From: Rubrivivax sp.
GTDB taxonomy: Bacteria > Pseudomonadota > Gammaproteobacteria > Burkholderiales > Burkholderiaceae
NCBI GenBank assembly: GCA_016790225.1
Contig: JAEUOZ010000041.1
Coordinates: 27,489 to 91,488, forward strand
Reading direction: 5' to 3'
Length of the DNA stretch: 64,000 nucleotides
A program made the position numbers and the translations under genes. Positions within the stretch are counted from its first letter, which is position 1; each line of letters opens with the position of its first letter. This document shows, one piece after another, positions 18,228 to 27,099 of the stretch. The notes under the pieces are model-generated. The model did not search any database. It was not told the origin of the DNA and saw nothing but the letters and a program-made list of their open reading frames with translations.

Positions 18228-21200
18228 ATGGCCGAAGAGATCCAGGTTCGCACGGTGCGCGTGGAATTCCTGCGGGCGGGGCCTGCGCACAACCAGCTGC
18301 TCTCGCCGCTGACACCTTATCTGGCCGTCTGCGACGATGCCGAGGCCGGGGTGGTGCACGTGCCCTTCGAGCAGCAGATGTTCGATCGCCGCATGCGTGC
18401 GATGCGCCACGACGACCAGAACCCCGATCGCGGCCAGCGGCCGGCGCTGAAGGACCGCCTGCCCGAGCTGCGCGAGATGGGCGTGGCGATGGGGCGGCTG
18501 CTCGGCGCCGTGCCTCGCCTGCCGGGCTCGCTGGGGGCTGATCCCAACGGGCGCGACACGGTCGTGCGCCTGAGCCTGACGATCACCGCCTCCGAGCTCG
18601 CCGCGTTGCCTTTCGAACTGGCCAAGGTGCCCATCGCGGGCGATGCGGTGAGCGAAGCCTGGCTGGGCGTGCAGTCCCGCGTGCCGGTGGTGCTGACGCG
18701 GCGCTCGCGCAATGTCTCGCTCTCGCGGCATGTGTGGCTGGACCGGCCGCGCGTGCTCTTCATCGCCTCGTCCACCGACGATGAGGCCGTGCCCTACAGC
18801 CCGCACCTGAAGGCACTCACCGATGCCGTGCGGCCCTTCGCGATGAGCGATCGTTTCGGCCAGCGCGCGCGCCTGATGCCCACGCCCGGCACGCCGCGCG
18901 GCAGCGACAACGCGCGCGCCACCTTCGGCGACATGCTCACCGTGCTGAGCAATGCCACGCTCGATGGCGTGGCACGCGAGTGCGCCAGCCAGCGCTACAC
19001 GCATGTGCACATCCTGGCGCACGGCCGGCAGGACGATGCGCTGGGCGACACCAGCTACGGGCTGGTGCTGAAGGAAGCCGATGGCGTCATCTCGGGTGAA
19101 CGCCTGGCCAGTGCGCTCAACGCCACGCGCGATGGCGAACTGCACCGCCCGCAGGTGGTGACGCTGGCCACCTGCGACAGCGCCGGCCAGCGCGATCTCA
19201 CCAGCCCGGGCGGCAGCATCGCCCTGGTGCTGCACCAGTCGGGCATCCCGCTGGTGGTGGGCTCCCAGGTGCCGCTGGGCTTTGATGGTTCGGTGCTCTT
19301 CGCGCAGGTGTTCTACGAGGGCCTGCTGTGGGGCGAGCACCCCTGGGTGCTGATGCACCGCGTGCGCAGCACGTTGCACAGCCGCCTGCCGCCCATCGAT
19401 CACGACTGGGCGGCGCTGGCCGTCTACGAAAGCCTGCCCAGCGACATGCAGGCTGCCCTGGAACGGGCCACCTACCGCCAGTGCCAGCGCGCCACCGAGG
19501 TCGCCTACAGCAGCGGGCGCTGGGTCGGCAGCGAAGCGATGACACGCGCGATCGAGCGGCTCATCGATACCGGCCAGACCTATGGGATGGAAGCCCGCGC
19601 GCTGCGCGCCGCCGCCTTGATGATCAATGCCCGCGACGAGCTCTACGACGTCGAGCAGCACCCGCAGGCCCGCACCGGCGCCGAGCTGCGCGAATCGCTG
19701 CACTTCCGACGGCGCTGTCTGGAGCAGGCGCTGGACGACAACGACCGCGCGCTGCGTGGCTTCATCATCAGCGATGGCCACGGGCTGAGTGCGCCGTTTC
19801 GCGCGCTGCTGTCCAAGCTGTCGATCCAGCTGGTGCTGGGCCTGGCGCCGGACTGGAACGAGTGGGCCGTGGCCCGCTACTGGGCCGAGGTCACCGCGCG
19901 CGACGGCACCGAGGCCGAAGACCGCGCCTGGGCACAGGCCTGCCTGGCCGAGCTCTGGCTGCTGCGTTCGCTGGATGCCGCCGGGCCGGGCGCCACCGCG
20001 TGCGAGCAGACCGCGCGCCAGGCCCTGCGCGAGACCGTCGGCCGGCGCCAGCCCCTGGACCGCCTGCCCACCACCATCGCCTACTGGCTGGATCATCGGC
20101 TGGGCTGTTATGCCGATGCCTGGATCCGTGCCGATCTGCGCGAGGCGGTGCGCCTGCCGCAGGAGCCCACCGAGGCCGTGCCCGAGCTGGCCACGCTGAA
20201 AGAGCCCGCACTGCGCCTGCAAAGCCTCCTGCGCGATCGCCACGGCCTGCCCGAGCGCGAAGCCGCCGGCGCCGCGCCCTTGCCCGCACCGAGCCGCCCG
20301 AAAGCCGTGCGTGCAGCGCGCGGGACCGGCACAGCGGGCGGGAATCCTGCTGCGTCCGCGCCGTCCGCACCGTCTGCCGAAATTGCCTCGCCGCCTGGCA
20401 CGGCCCTCCTGGGCGCGCGCACGCCGCCGCCGGCCAGCCCGGCTGCGGCGCCGGCAAGCCCTGCAAGACCCGCCACACGCCCCGCCGCACGCGAGACATC
20501 CCGCCCTGCCAAGCGCGCCGGTACCCGCGAGGCGCCGGACACGGCCACGCCGAACGATCCCTTCTGGACCATCGAGATGCTGCCGGTCGACCAGGGTGAC
20601 TGTCTGTGGATCGAGTGGGGGAGCCGCAGCGGCCGGCGCTGGCGCATGCTGATCGACGGCGGCACCGAGGATGCCTTCAAGCGCGCGCTCGCGCCGCGAC
20701 TCGCGGCCTTGCCTGACGATCCGGATCAGCGGCGATTCGAGCTCTTCATCCTCTCGCACATCGATGGCGATCACATCGGCGGCGGCATCCCGCTGCTGCA
20801 GCAGCACCAGGCGCTGAAGCTGAGCTTCGGCGACATCTGGTTCAACGGCCGCCACCACCTGGAAGGCCGCAAGCAGCTCAGCGGCAAGGACGGCGACGAT
20901 TTCAGCACCCTCCTGCAACGCGGCGGCGCCTTCACCTGGAATGCCTTCACACGCGGCAAGGCCATCGTGCGGCCGCAGGGCGACAGCGCAGCGGAAGAGG
21001 CGCTGCCCAGCCTGACCCTGGCCGGCGGCATGCGCCTGCACCTGCTCTCGCCCACGCCTTCAGGGCTGGCCCGGCTGGGGCCGGACTGGGATGAAGACCT
21101 GGCCGCCCCGGGCCGGCGGCGGCAGCTCGGGCGCCGTCCCCTGGAGACCTCGCAGGATCTGGCGGCCCTGGCGCAGCGCCCCTTCGATCCCGATGGCTCG

Positions 21201-21656
21201 CGCCCCAATGGCAGCAGCATTGCGGTGATGGCGGAGTTTGCGGGGCACCGCGCGCTGCTGGCCGCCGATGCCTATGCCCAGGTGCTCAGCTCGGCTGTAC
21301 AGCGCCTGCGGGGCCAAGGCACGGCGCGGCTGCCGATCGACGTCTTCAAGCTCAGCCACCATGGCAGCCGCGGCAACGTGAATGACGAACTGCTGGCGCA
21401 GATCGACTGCGGCCACTACCTCATCTCGACCAGCGGCGCGGTCTTTGCGCACCCGGATCGTGATGCGCTGGCGCGTATCGTGCAGCGCAGCGCGCGAGCG
21501 GCCACGCTGTGGTTCAACTACCCGCCACCCAAGAAGAACCACGCCTATCACGCCCTGTGGCACGACCCCGCCTTCCAGCAGCGCTGGGGCTTCCAGACCC
21601 GCCACCCGCAGGCCGGCCAAGAAGGCCTGAAGTTCGACGTGATTCCCGCGCGCTGA
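18228..21656 (+). CDS. CHAT protease fused to ComEC-type metallo-beta-lactamase
   Basis: The 1142-residue protein has four parts. Residues 1-240 are an alpha/beta N-terminal region. A CHAT (caspase HetF-associated with TPR) protease core follows with catalytic H265 in VHILAHG and C316 in LATCDSAG. Residues about 400-670 are alpha-helical. A linker at about 675-775 is made almost only of Ala, Pro, Ser, Arg, Thr and Gly. The C-terminal domain (779-1142) is a metallo-beta-lactamase of the ComEC/Rec2 type with the metal motif SHIDGDHIGG (H844, D846, D848, H849), a later Asp (D1014 in LAADAY) and SHHGS at 1043-1047. There is no signal peptide or membrane helix, so it is probably cytosolic. Neighbours are housekeeping genes. 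Proteolytic activation of the hydrolase is inference. Confidence 0.85.
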   Translation: MAEEIQVRTVRVEFLRAGPAHNQLLSPLTPYLAVCDDAEAGVVHVPFEQQMFDRRMRAMRHDDQNPDRGQRPALKDRLPELREMGVAMGRLLGAVPRLPGSLGADPNGRDTVVRLSLTITASELAALPFELAKVPIAGDAVSEAWLGVQSRVPVVLTRRSRNVSLSRHVWLDRPRVLFIASSTDDEAVPYSPHLKALTDAVRPFAMSDRFGQRARLMPTPGTPRGSDNARATFGDMLTVLSNATLDGVARECASQRYTHVHILAHGRQDDALGDTSYGLVLKEADGVISGERLASALNATRDGELHRPQVVTLATCDSAGQRDLTSPGGSIALVLHQSGIPLVVGSQVPLGFDGSVLFAQVFYEGLLWGEHPWVLMHRVRSTLHSRLPPIDHDWAALAVYESLPSDMQAALERATYRQCQRATEVAYSSGRWVGSEAMTRAIERLIDTGQTYGMEARALRAAALMINARDELYDVEQHPQARTGAELRESLHFRRRCLEQALDDNDRALRGFIISDGHGLSAPFRALLSKLSIQLVLGLAPDWNEWAVARYWAEVTARDGTEAEDRAWAQACLAELWLLRSLDAAGPGATACEQTARQALRETVGRRQPLDRLPTTIAYWLDHRLGCYADAWIRADLREAVRLPQEPTEAVPELATLKEPALRLQSLLRDRHGLPEREAAGAAPLPAPSRPKAVRAARGTGTAGGNPAASAPSAPSAEIASPPGTALLGARTPPPASPAAAPASPARPATRPAARETSRPAKRAGTREAPDTATPNDPFWTIEMLPVDQGDCLWIEWGSRSGRRWRMLIDGGTEDAFKRALAPRLAALPDDPDQRRFELFILSHIDGDHIGGGIPLLQQHQALKLSFGDIWFNGRHHLEGRKQLSGKDGDDFSTLLQRGGAFTWNAFTRGKAIVRPQGDSAAEEALPSLTLAGGMRLHLLSPTPSGLARLGPDWDEDLAAPGRRRQLGRRPLETSQDLAALAQRPFDPDGSRPNGSSIAVMAEFAGHRALLAADAYAQVLSSAVQRLRGQGTARLPIDVFKLSHHGSRGNVNDELLAQIDCGHYLISTSGAVFAHPDRDALARIVQRSARAATLWFNYPPPKKNHAYHALWHDPAFQQRWGFQTRHPQAGQEGLKFDVIPAR

Positions 21657-21755
21657 GCACCGCCCGGGCTCGGCGCCGTCAGGGGCTTGGCGGGCGCCGC
21701 ACAATCGGCGGGCAGGTCCCCGCAGAGGCCCTCACCCACAGATCCGGAGACAGCG

Positions 21756-22850
21756 ATGACCGACGCCCCCTTCCGTGCCGATCAGGTCGGCAGTTTGCTG
21801 CGCCCCGCCGAGCTCGCCGCCACGCGGGCGCGCTTCAAGGCCGGTGAGCTGGATGCCTACGCCTTGCGCGCGGCTGAGGATGCCGCCATCACCGAGGCCG
21901 TGCGACAGCAGGAAACGCTGGGCCTGCAGAGCATCACGGATGGGGAGTTCCGGCGCGACTGGTGGCACCTGGATTTCCTGAGCCAGCTCGACGGTGTGAC
22001 GCTCAAGCAGAACGAGGGGCCGAAGTTCCAGATCGCCGGCCAGTCCGAGCAGCCGCCGATCGCCACCGTGACCGGCCGCATCGGCTGCAGCCGGCCCATC
22101 ATGGCGGATCACTTTGCGTTTCTGGCCGGGCTGTGCACACGCACCCCGAAGATGACGATCCCATCACCGTCGATGCTGCACCTGCGCGGCGGCCGCGCCG
22201 CCATCTCGCGCGAGGCGTATGCGGACATGGACAGCTTCTGGGCCGATGTCGCCGGCGCCTACCGGCAGGCCATCGCCCATCTCTACGCGGCAGGCTGCCG
22301 CTACCTGCAGCTGGACGACATCACCTTTGCCTACCTGTGCGATCCGAAGATCCAGGCCAACTGCCGAAGCAATGGTGACGATCCGGCCGCACTGCCTCGC
22401 ACCTATGCGCAGGTCATCAACGAGGCGCTGCGCGACAAGCCCGCCGATCTGCGGATCACCATCCACACCTGCCGCGGCAACTTCAAGAGCGCCTGGGTCG
22501 CCGAGGGCGGCTACGACCCGGTGGTCGAAGCCATGTTCTCCACCCACGTGGACGGCTACTTCATGGAGTTCGACAGCGCACGCGCCGGCGGCTTCGAGCC
22601 GCTGCGCGTGCTGCCCGAGGGCAAGAAGGTGGTGCTGGGCCTGGTGACCACCAAGCTCGGCGAGTTGGAGGCCAAGGACGCGCTGCAGCGCCGCATCGAG
22701 GAGGCGGCCCGTTTTGTGCCGCTGGACCGCCTGTGCCTGTCGCCGCAGTGCGGCTTTTCCAGCACGCACCACGGCAATGCGCTGTCGCAGCAGGATCAGT
22801 GGGCCAAGCTGCAGCGCGTGGTGGAGGTGGCGCAGGCCGTGTGGGGCTGA
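21756..22850 (+). CDS. MetE-like cobalamin-independent methyltransferase (C-terminal-domain family)
   Basis: The 364-residue product matches the catalytic domain of cobalamin-independent methionine synthase without the N-terminal folate-binding half, as in the YxjG/YxjH-type family. Zinc ligands are visible as H237-x-C239 in HTCRGN and C332 in LSPQCGFSS. The DQVGSLLRP start and QLDDITFAYL block are typical. Such short enzymes transfer a methyl group to homocysteine from donors that are often not the folate; the donor here is unknown. The ATG at 21756 follows GGAG and gives the typical start. It stands alone in this strand, convergent with the binding-protein gene at 22894. Confidence 0.87.
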   Translation: MTDAPFRADQVGSLLRPAELAATRARFKAGELDAYALRAAEDAAITEAVRQQETLGLQSITDGEFRRDWWHLDFLSQLDGVTLKQNEGPKFQIAGQSEQPPIATVTGRIGCSRPIMADHFAFLAGLCTRTPKMTIPSPSMLHLRGGRAAISREAYADMDSFWADVAGAYRQAIAHLYAAGCRYLQLDDITFAYLCDPKIQANCRSNGDDPAALPRTYAQVINEALRDKPADLRITIHTCRGNFKSAWVAEGGYDPVVEAMFSTHVDGYFMEFDSARAGGFEPLRVLPEGKKVVLGLVTTKLGELEAKDALQRRIEEAARFVPLDRLCLSPQCGFSSTHHGNALSQQDQWAKLQRVVEVAQAVWG

Positions 22851-22893
22851 GCAGTCGTCGCGCCGCGGCGTCTGCGGCCGAGGCCGCAGGCGT

Positions 22894-23928
22894 TCAGAGC
22901 GTGGGCTCGCCGGTGATCAGCTCGGCATAGCTGAGCATCGGCAAGGGCGGCGGCAGATTGAGCTTCTTGGCCGCCGACATGCGGATCTGGTAGGACAGCC
23001 GCTTCAGCGGCTCCACCGGAATCACCGCGGGCGAGACCTTGCCCACGAGGATCTGCTCGGCCTTGAAAGCCGTGAACTGCCCGACGTTGTAGTAGCGGCT
23101 GACCAGGCCGGAGAGCGCGCCGGCCTGCATGAGCTGTTCTGTCGAGGCAAAGGTGGGCAGACCCTGCGCCATGGCGGCGGGGATGACCACGCTTTCCGCC
23201 AGCGTGCCCAGGAAGCTGTCCGGCGGCAGGTAGAGCCACTGGGCGCCCGCTTCCTTCAGCTCGCGCACCAGATCGGCGGCGCCTTCGGCCGACGGCTGGC
23301 GCTGCGCATCCAGGCGGAAGGTGCGCTCCACGGTGTGGAAGCCGCCTTCCCGGCCCAGGCGGCGGATTTCCTCGATGGTGACCACCGAGTTGCGCTCCGT
23401 CGGGGTGTAGAGCACGCCCAGCGTCTGGAAGGCCCGGTACTGCGACATTGCGCGGATCTGCGCTTCGGTCGGGCCGACGTGCGTGACACCGGTGACGTTG
23501 CGCCCGGAGCCCCGCGTATCGGCAACGATCTTCGCCAGCGTCGGCGAGGCAACGAGCGTGAAGACGACCGGAATGTCAGTGATGTGCCGGCCCGGAACCA
23601 CCCCGTCGTGCGGGCCGACGAGGCCCAGCGTCACCGAGGTGCCCCAGGAGTAGATCAGGTCAGGCTTGGTGGCGCGGATCTCTTCCATGAAGGTCGCCAG
23701 GCGGCTGGGATCGCGGTTCATGTCCCTGAAGGTGATCTGCACCGGGATCTTGCGCGACTGGAAGTGATCCACAAAGCCCTTCTCGACATCGGTCATGCCG
23801 CGGAAGGTGATGGCATAGATGCGGAACGGCCGACCGGCCGGCTTGAGTTCCGCGGCAACAAGGCCGGGTGTCACCGCGACGCCGGCCGCTGCGGCCAGCC
23901 ACTGACGGCGGCTGATGGGGGTGGTCAT
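22894..23928 (-). CDS. Orphan ABC-type substrate-binding protein, Tat-exported
   Basis: The 344-residue product has a twin-arginine signal (ISRRQWLAAAAGVAV, residues 5-19). The rest is the periplasmic-binding fold of the TrpX/YtrF-like 'ABC substrate-binding' family, with segments such as DLIYSWGTSVTLG and IPVVFTLVASPTL. No ABC permease or ATPase gene is nearby. It is instead the last gene of a set with a sensor-MFS fusion (12 bp upstream) and a membrane sensor, so a role as ligand-presenting accessory of a signalling system is plausible. GAGGAG precedes the start. The ligand is unknown. Confidence 0.85.
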   Translation of the reverse strand: MTTPISRRQWLAAAAGVAVTPGLVAAELKPAGRPFRIYAITFRGMTDVEKGFVDHFQSRKIPVQITFRDMNRDPSRLATFMEEIRATKPDLIYSWGTSVTLGLVGPHDGVVPGRHITDIPVVFTLVASPTLAKIVADTRGSGRNVTGVTHVGPTEAQIRAMSQYRAFQTLGVLYTPTERNSVVTIEEIRRLGREGGFHTVERTFRLDAQRQPSAEGAADLVRELKEAGAQWLYLPPDSFLGTLAESVVIPAAMAQGLPTFASTEQLMQAGALSGLVSRYYNVGQFTAFKAEQILVGKVSPAVIPVEPLKRLSYQIRMSAAKKLNLPPPLPMLSYAELITGEPTL

Positions 23929-23940
23929 GCCTAACTCTCC

Positions 23941-26055
23941 TCAGGTGTGAACAGAAGCGGGCGCCCAGACGGGCTCTGCCGCCCGGCGCGTTGCGAACAG
24001 GAATGCGATGCCGCACAGGATCACGGCCAGCCCGATGAGCGCAAAGCCCGTGACGTAGTCGAAGTGCAGGACCAGCGCGCCGGCGATCATGGGACCCAGT
24101 GCATTGCCGATGCGCTCCAGCAGGCGGTAGACGCCGTAGATCACGCCCTCGCCCATGGCACGGATCTCCTGCGCACAGTGCTCGCTGACCAGGGCGCTCT
24201 GGGCCGAGATCGACATCGACTGGCCCAGCCCGATCAGGATCACCGCACCGAAGACCCACAGCACGTCGCCGCCGGCCAGCAGCAGCAGCCCGCCCAGGCC
24301 GGAGACGATCAGGCCGCCGCCCACCAGCGCGTGCATGCGCTGACGGTTGGTCGCCAGTCCCGCGGTGATCGGGGCCATCACCACCATCACCACCGCGTAG
24401 GTCATGAGGATGCGGCCCGCCATGGAAGGCGTGCTGCCGATGGTGAGCACGTACAAGGGGACGAGGTAGAAGCACACCCCGGTCAGGAGGATCTTGGCCG
24501 GCATCGCCGCCAGGGCCGTGATCCTCATGAAGCGGTGGTTGATCATCAGATGCCCGATCTCGCGCAGGGTGGGCAAGCGCGTCGGCGGACGGGACTGCGA
24601 GGTCTTTGACAGGTCGGGCAGGCCACGGATCACGACCAGTGACAGCAGGGCCAGCAGTCCGGCCAGCGCAAACGTCGGCCGTGTGCCGATGTTGTCGGCC
24701 AGGATGCCCCCGATCGACGGGCCGCAGACCGTCGCGGCCATGATCGCCCCGACGAAGAGCGCGAAGCTGCGCGCCCGTGTTGCCGGTGTGGCGTGATCGA
24801 GCACAAACGCCTGCCCGGCGACGAACACCATCGCGTAGCCGACCGCACACAGGGATCGCCAGACCAGCAGATCCAGCACGGATGAGGCCATCGCCGTCGC
24901 GAAGAAGCCTGCCGCGGCGATGCTGGCGCCGATCAGCATGGTCGACTTGTGACCGCGGCGCTCGCAGAACACGCCCATGAAAGGCTGGGCCAGCGCCACG
25001 ATGAGCATGAACAGCGCGATCGGCAGCCCCAGCACCAGTTGCGGCGAGAGCCCAGGCACGGGAACCAGCAGGTCCTGCGTATAGGCGGGCAGGAACGAGC
25101 GCGTCAGCTCTTCGGCCAGGATGAAGACGAACAGCGGCGCGCGGATCTTGGCCAGGCTGTGGCTGTCGTGGCCCAGCGGCGTCTCGTCCATGCCGAAGCG
25201 ATGCTTCTGGCCCAGCGCCAGGCACTCGGCCTGGATGGCGGCAAGGTCGGGTGCACGTTCATGGGCCGGCAGGTGGCGCTGCGCCGCCACGGCCTTGACC
25301 AGCGACGCATACGCGCCATTGATGCCCATCAGCATGGCGTAGAGCATCTTGTGCAGATAGCCGAAGGCCTGCTCACCCTTGGCGCGGCGCCGGGTGCGGA
25401 AGTCACCGGATGCGCCGCGCTCGAAGCTCTCGCTCAGATCCTTCAGGGAAGCTTCCAGCCGTGCCCCGGCGATGTAGTGCAGCAACTCCAGCGCGAAGAA
25501 CAGGCTGACGACCAGGATCACGAGCACGTCGAACAGCATGTCGACCACGACCTGATCCACGAAGCGCACGTCGATGCCCAGGTGCAGCACACCCAGCGGG
25601 CCGTTAGGGCCCAGGATGGGCATCGAGACCAGGTAGTGCGGGCCGATGCGGTGCAGGCCGGACACCTTGGTGCCGCTCGTGGCGATGTCGACGATCCCCT
25701 TGGAGCGGAAGTGCGCGGCCGCCTCGTCGCTCTCCTGGGCGCTGCGGTAGAGGACCTTGCCTTTCAGATCGGATATCCCGATGTACGAGATCTCCGGCAC
25801 TTCCTCCTTCACTTCGGTGAAGCGCTCGGTCACCCCGTACAGCTCGGAGAAGCTCACGCCGTTTTCGACGGCACGGTTGACCAGCGCGCGCACCGAAGCG
25901 CCCACGCTGTAGGCCTTGCTGGCCAGTTGCGGCGCCAGCGCCTGCTCGAACACCCGGTGCGACAGCACGGCATTGGCCAGCAAGGCGAGCATGACGACCA
26001 GCGTCACCGCGCCTGCCAGGCGCAGGTAGATGCCGCGCAGGAAGAGGTTGCTCAC
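23941..26055 (-). CDS. MFS transporter with N-terminal membrane sensor module
   Basis: The 704-residue protein joins two units. Residues 1-200 look like a receptor: one membrane helix (about 10-30), a periplasmic domain of about 140 residues with a PAS/Cache-like core (ISYIGISDLKGKVLYRS, then LGVLHLGIDVRF), and a second helix (about 173-195). A HAMP-like or linker segment follows (200-300). Residues about 305-690 form a 12-helix major facilitator carrier, with a typical loop GVFCERRGHKSTM and a second-half repeat. The start is a GTG that overlaps the upstream sensor stop (GTGA). The substrate is unknown. Sensor-carrier fusions of this type are uncommon. Confidence 0.8.
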   Translation of the reverse strand: MSNLFLRGIYLRLAGAVTLVVMLALLANAVLSHRVFEQALAPQLASKAYSVGASVRALVNRAVENGVSFSELYGVTERFTEVKEEVPEISYIGISDLKGKVLYRSAQESDEAAAHFRSKGIVDIATSGTKVSGLHRIGPHYLVSMPILGPNGPLGVLHLGIDVRFVDQVVVDMLFDVLVILVVSLFFALELLHYIAGARLEASLKDLSESFERGASGDFRTRRRAKGEQAFGYLHKMLYAMLMGINGAYASLVKAVAAQRHLPAHERAPDLAAIQAECLALGQKHRFGMDETPLGHDSHSLAKIRAPLFVFILAEELTRSFLPAYTQDLLVPVPGLSPQLVLGLPIALFMLIVALAQPFMGVFCERRGHKSTMLIGASIAAAGFFATAMASSVLDLLVWRSLCAVGYAMVFVAGQAFVLDHATPATRARSFALFVGAIMAATVCGPSIGGILADNIGTRPTFALAGLLALLSLVVIRGLPDLSKTSQSRPPTRLPTLREIGHLMINHRFMRITALAAMPAKILLTGVCFYLVPLYVLTIGSTPSMAGRILMTYAVVMVVMAPITAGLATNRQRMHALVGGGLIVSGLGGLLLLAGGDVLWVFGAVILIGLGQSMSISAQSALVSEHCAQEIRAMGEGVIYGVYRLLERIGNALGPMIAGALVLHFDYVTGFALIGLAVILCGIAFLFATRRAAEPVWAPASVHT

Positions 26056-26816
26056 GACTGACCGCGCTCCAGGCGCGTCCTCAGTTCAACGATCCGCGTA
26101 TCGACTTCGGTGGCCGTCTTCAGATACTGCTGCATGGCCTTGCCGAAGGGACCGCGCAGCGCGGCCTGGTGGTCCTGCGAGCCTTCGCCGGCCCGCAGGG
26201 CTTGTTCGACCTGGGCGACATCGCGGTCCAGGCGCCGCACGACGGCGATCAGCGCCGCCGCCGTCAGCGCGGCCGACAGCACGAAGACCAGCGCGGTGAC
26301 CAGCGCCAGACGGCTGCCGATGGCCAGCGCATCCTGGTTGACCTGATCGGCCGAATAGCGCAGCGCCAGATAGCCGATCACCAGACCGAAGTTGTTCTTG
26401 ATCGGGATGCCGGCGGCCGAATTCTCCGCATCCTGGACGAACCAGTACTCGCCGCCTTCCTTGCGCGCCTGGGTCTGCCACAACTCAGGCATGCGCTGCG
26501 ACACGCGGCGCCGGTCGGTGCTGTAGATCAGTTGACCGTCCATGTCGAAGACGTCGATGCCGTCGATGAGATCGTCGGAGGCGCGCTCACGATCGAGCGT
26601 GCTGGGCAAGGTGGCGATGTCCGCGAACTGCAGCCCCAGCTCCAGCGCACTCTGGATGCTGTTCTCGACCGACTTGGCCGTGACGACCAGTCGCTCTGCC
26701 ACGAGACGGTTGGTCGTGCTGCGGTACTTGAAGTAGTTGAGCAAGCCGGACATGCCGACGGCAAAGGCGCAGACCACCACGGCCACCACCACCATCCGGC
26801 TGTTTGTCGAGTTCAT
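26052..26816 (-). CDS. Two-helix membrane sensor protein with periplasmic domain
   Basis: The 254-residue product has a membrane helix at about residues 8-27, a periplasmic domain (28-165) with a PAS/Cache-like core (IDGIDVFDMDGQLIYSTDRRR, split by a DxDG turn), a second helix at about 168-192 and a 60-residue cytoplasmic tail that is probably coiled. There is no kinase, GGDEF or methyl-accepting domain, so output must go through a partner. The best candidates are the sensor-MFS protein encoded next in the operon (4-bp overlap) and the divergently encoded hybrid kinase. It shares general plan with the N-terminus of the MFS fusion. Confidence 0.75.
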   Translation of the reverse strand: MNSTNSRMVVVAVVVCAFAVGMSGLLNYFKYRSTTNRLVAERLVVTAKSVENSIQSALELGLQFADIATLPSTLDRERASDDLIDGIDVFDMDGQLIYSTDRRRVSQRMPELWQTQARKEGGEYWFVQDAENSAAGIPIKNNFGLVIGYLALRYSADQVNQDALAIGSRLALVTALVFVLSAALTAAALIAVVRRLDRDVAQVEQALRAGEGSQDHQAALRGPFGKAMQQYLKTATEVDTRIVELRTRLERGQS

Positions 26817-27099
26817 ACGTCTGCGGCTCCATGACCGTCTGCCATCGCGGCAGCCGATCGACTCCCCCTTTTTCGGCTGCGTGCCGGCGTTGCTTAACGG
26901 GACTGCGGCTGTTGAAAGCCCGAGATGGGCCGGTTTCCACCCTCAAGGGTCCACAACAGACGACCGATACCCCAGGAAGCCTCAGCCAGCCCTGCGGGAC
27001 GCGCAGCGCTGGCTCGTGATTGACAGAGGGTTCGCCCGCCTGCGCAGGTAGACCGCGAACCACTCAGGCCCGCAAGGGCCTTTGACAAGGATCCAGAAC

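Noticed and set aside
17841..21041. A 1066-codon open frame on the minus strand opposite the CHAT-MBL gene
   Set aside because: It is a mirror of the real gene in G+C-rich DNA. Its translation is rich in His, Gln, Gly, Arg and Ala without any domain, while the plus strand shows clear catalytic motifs.
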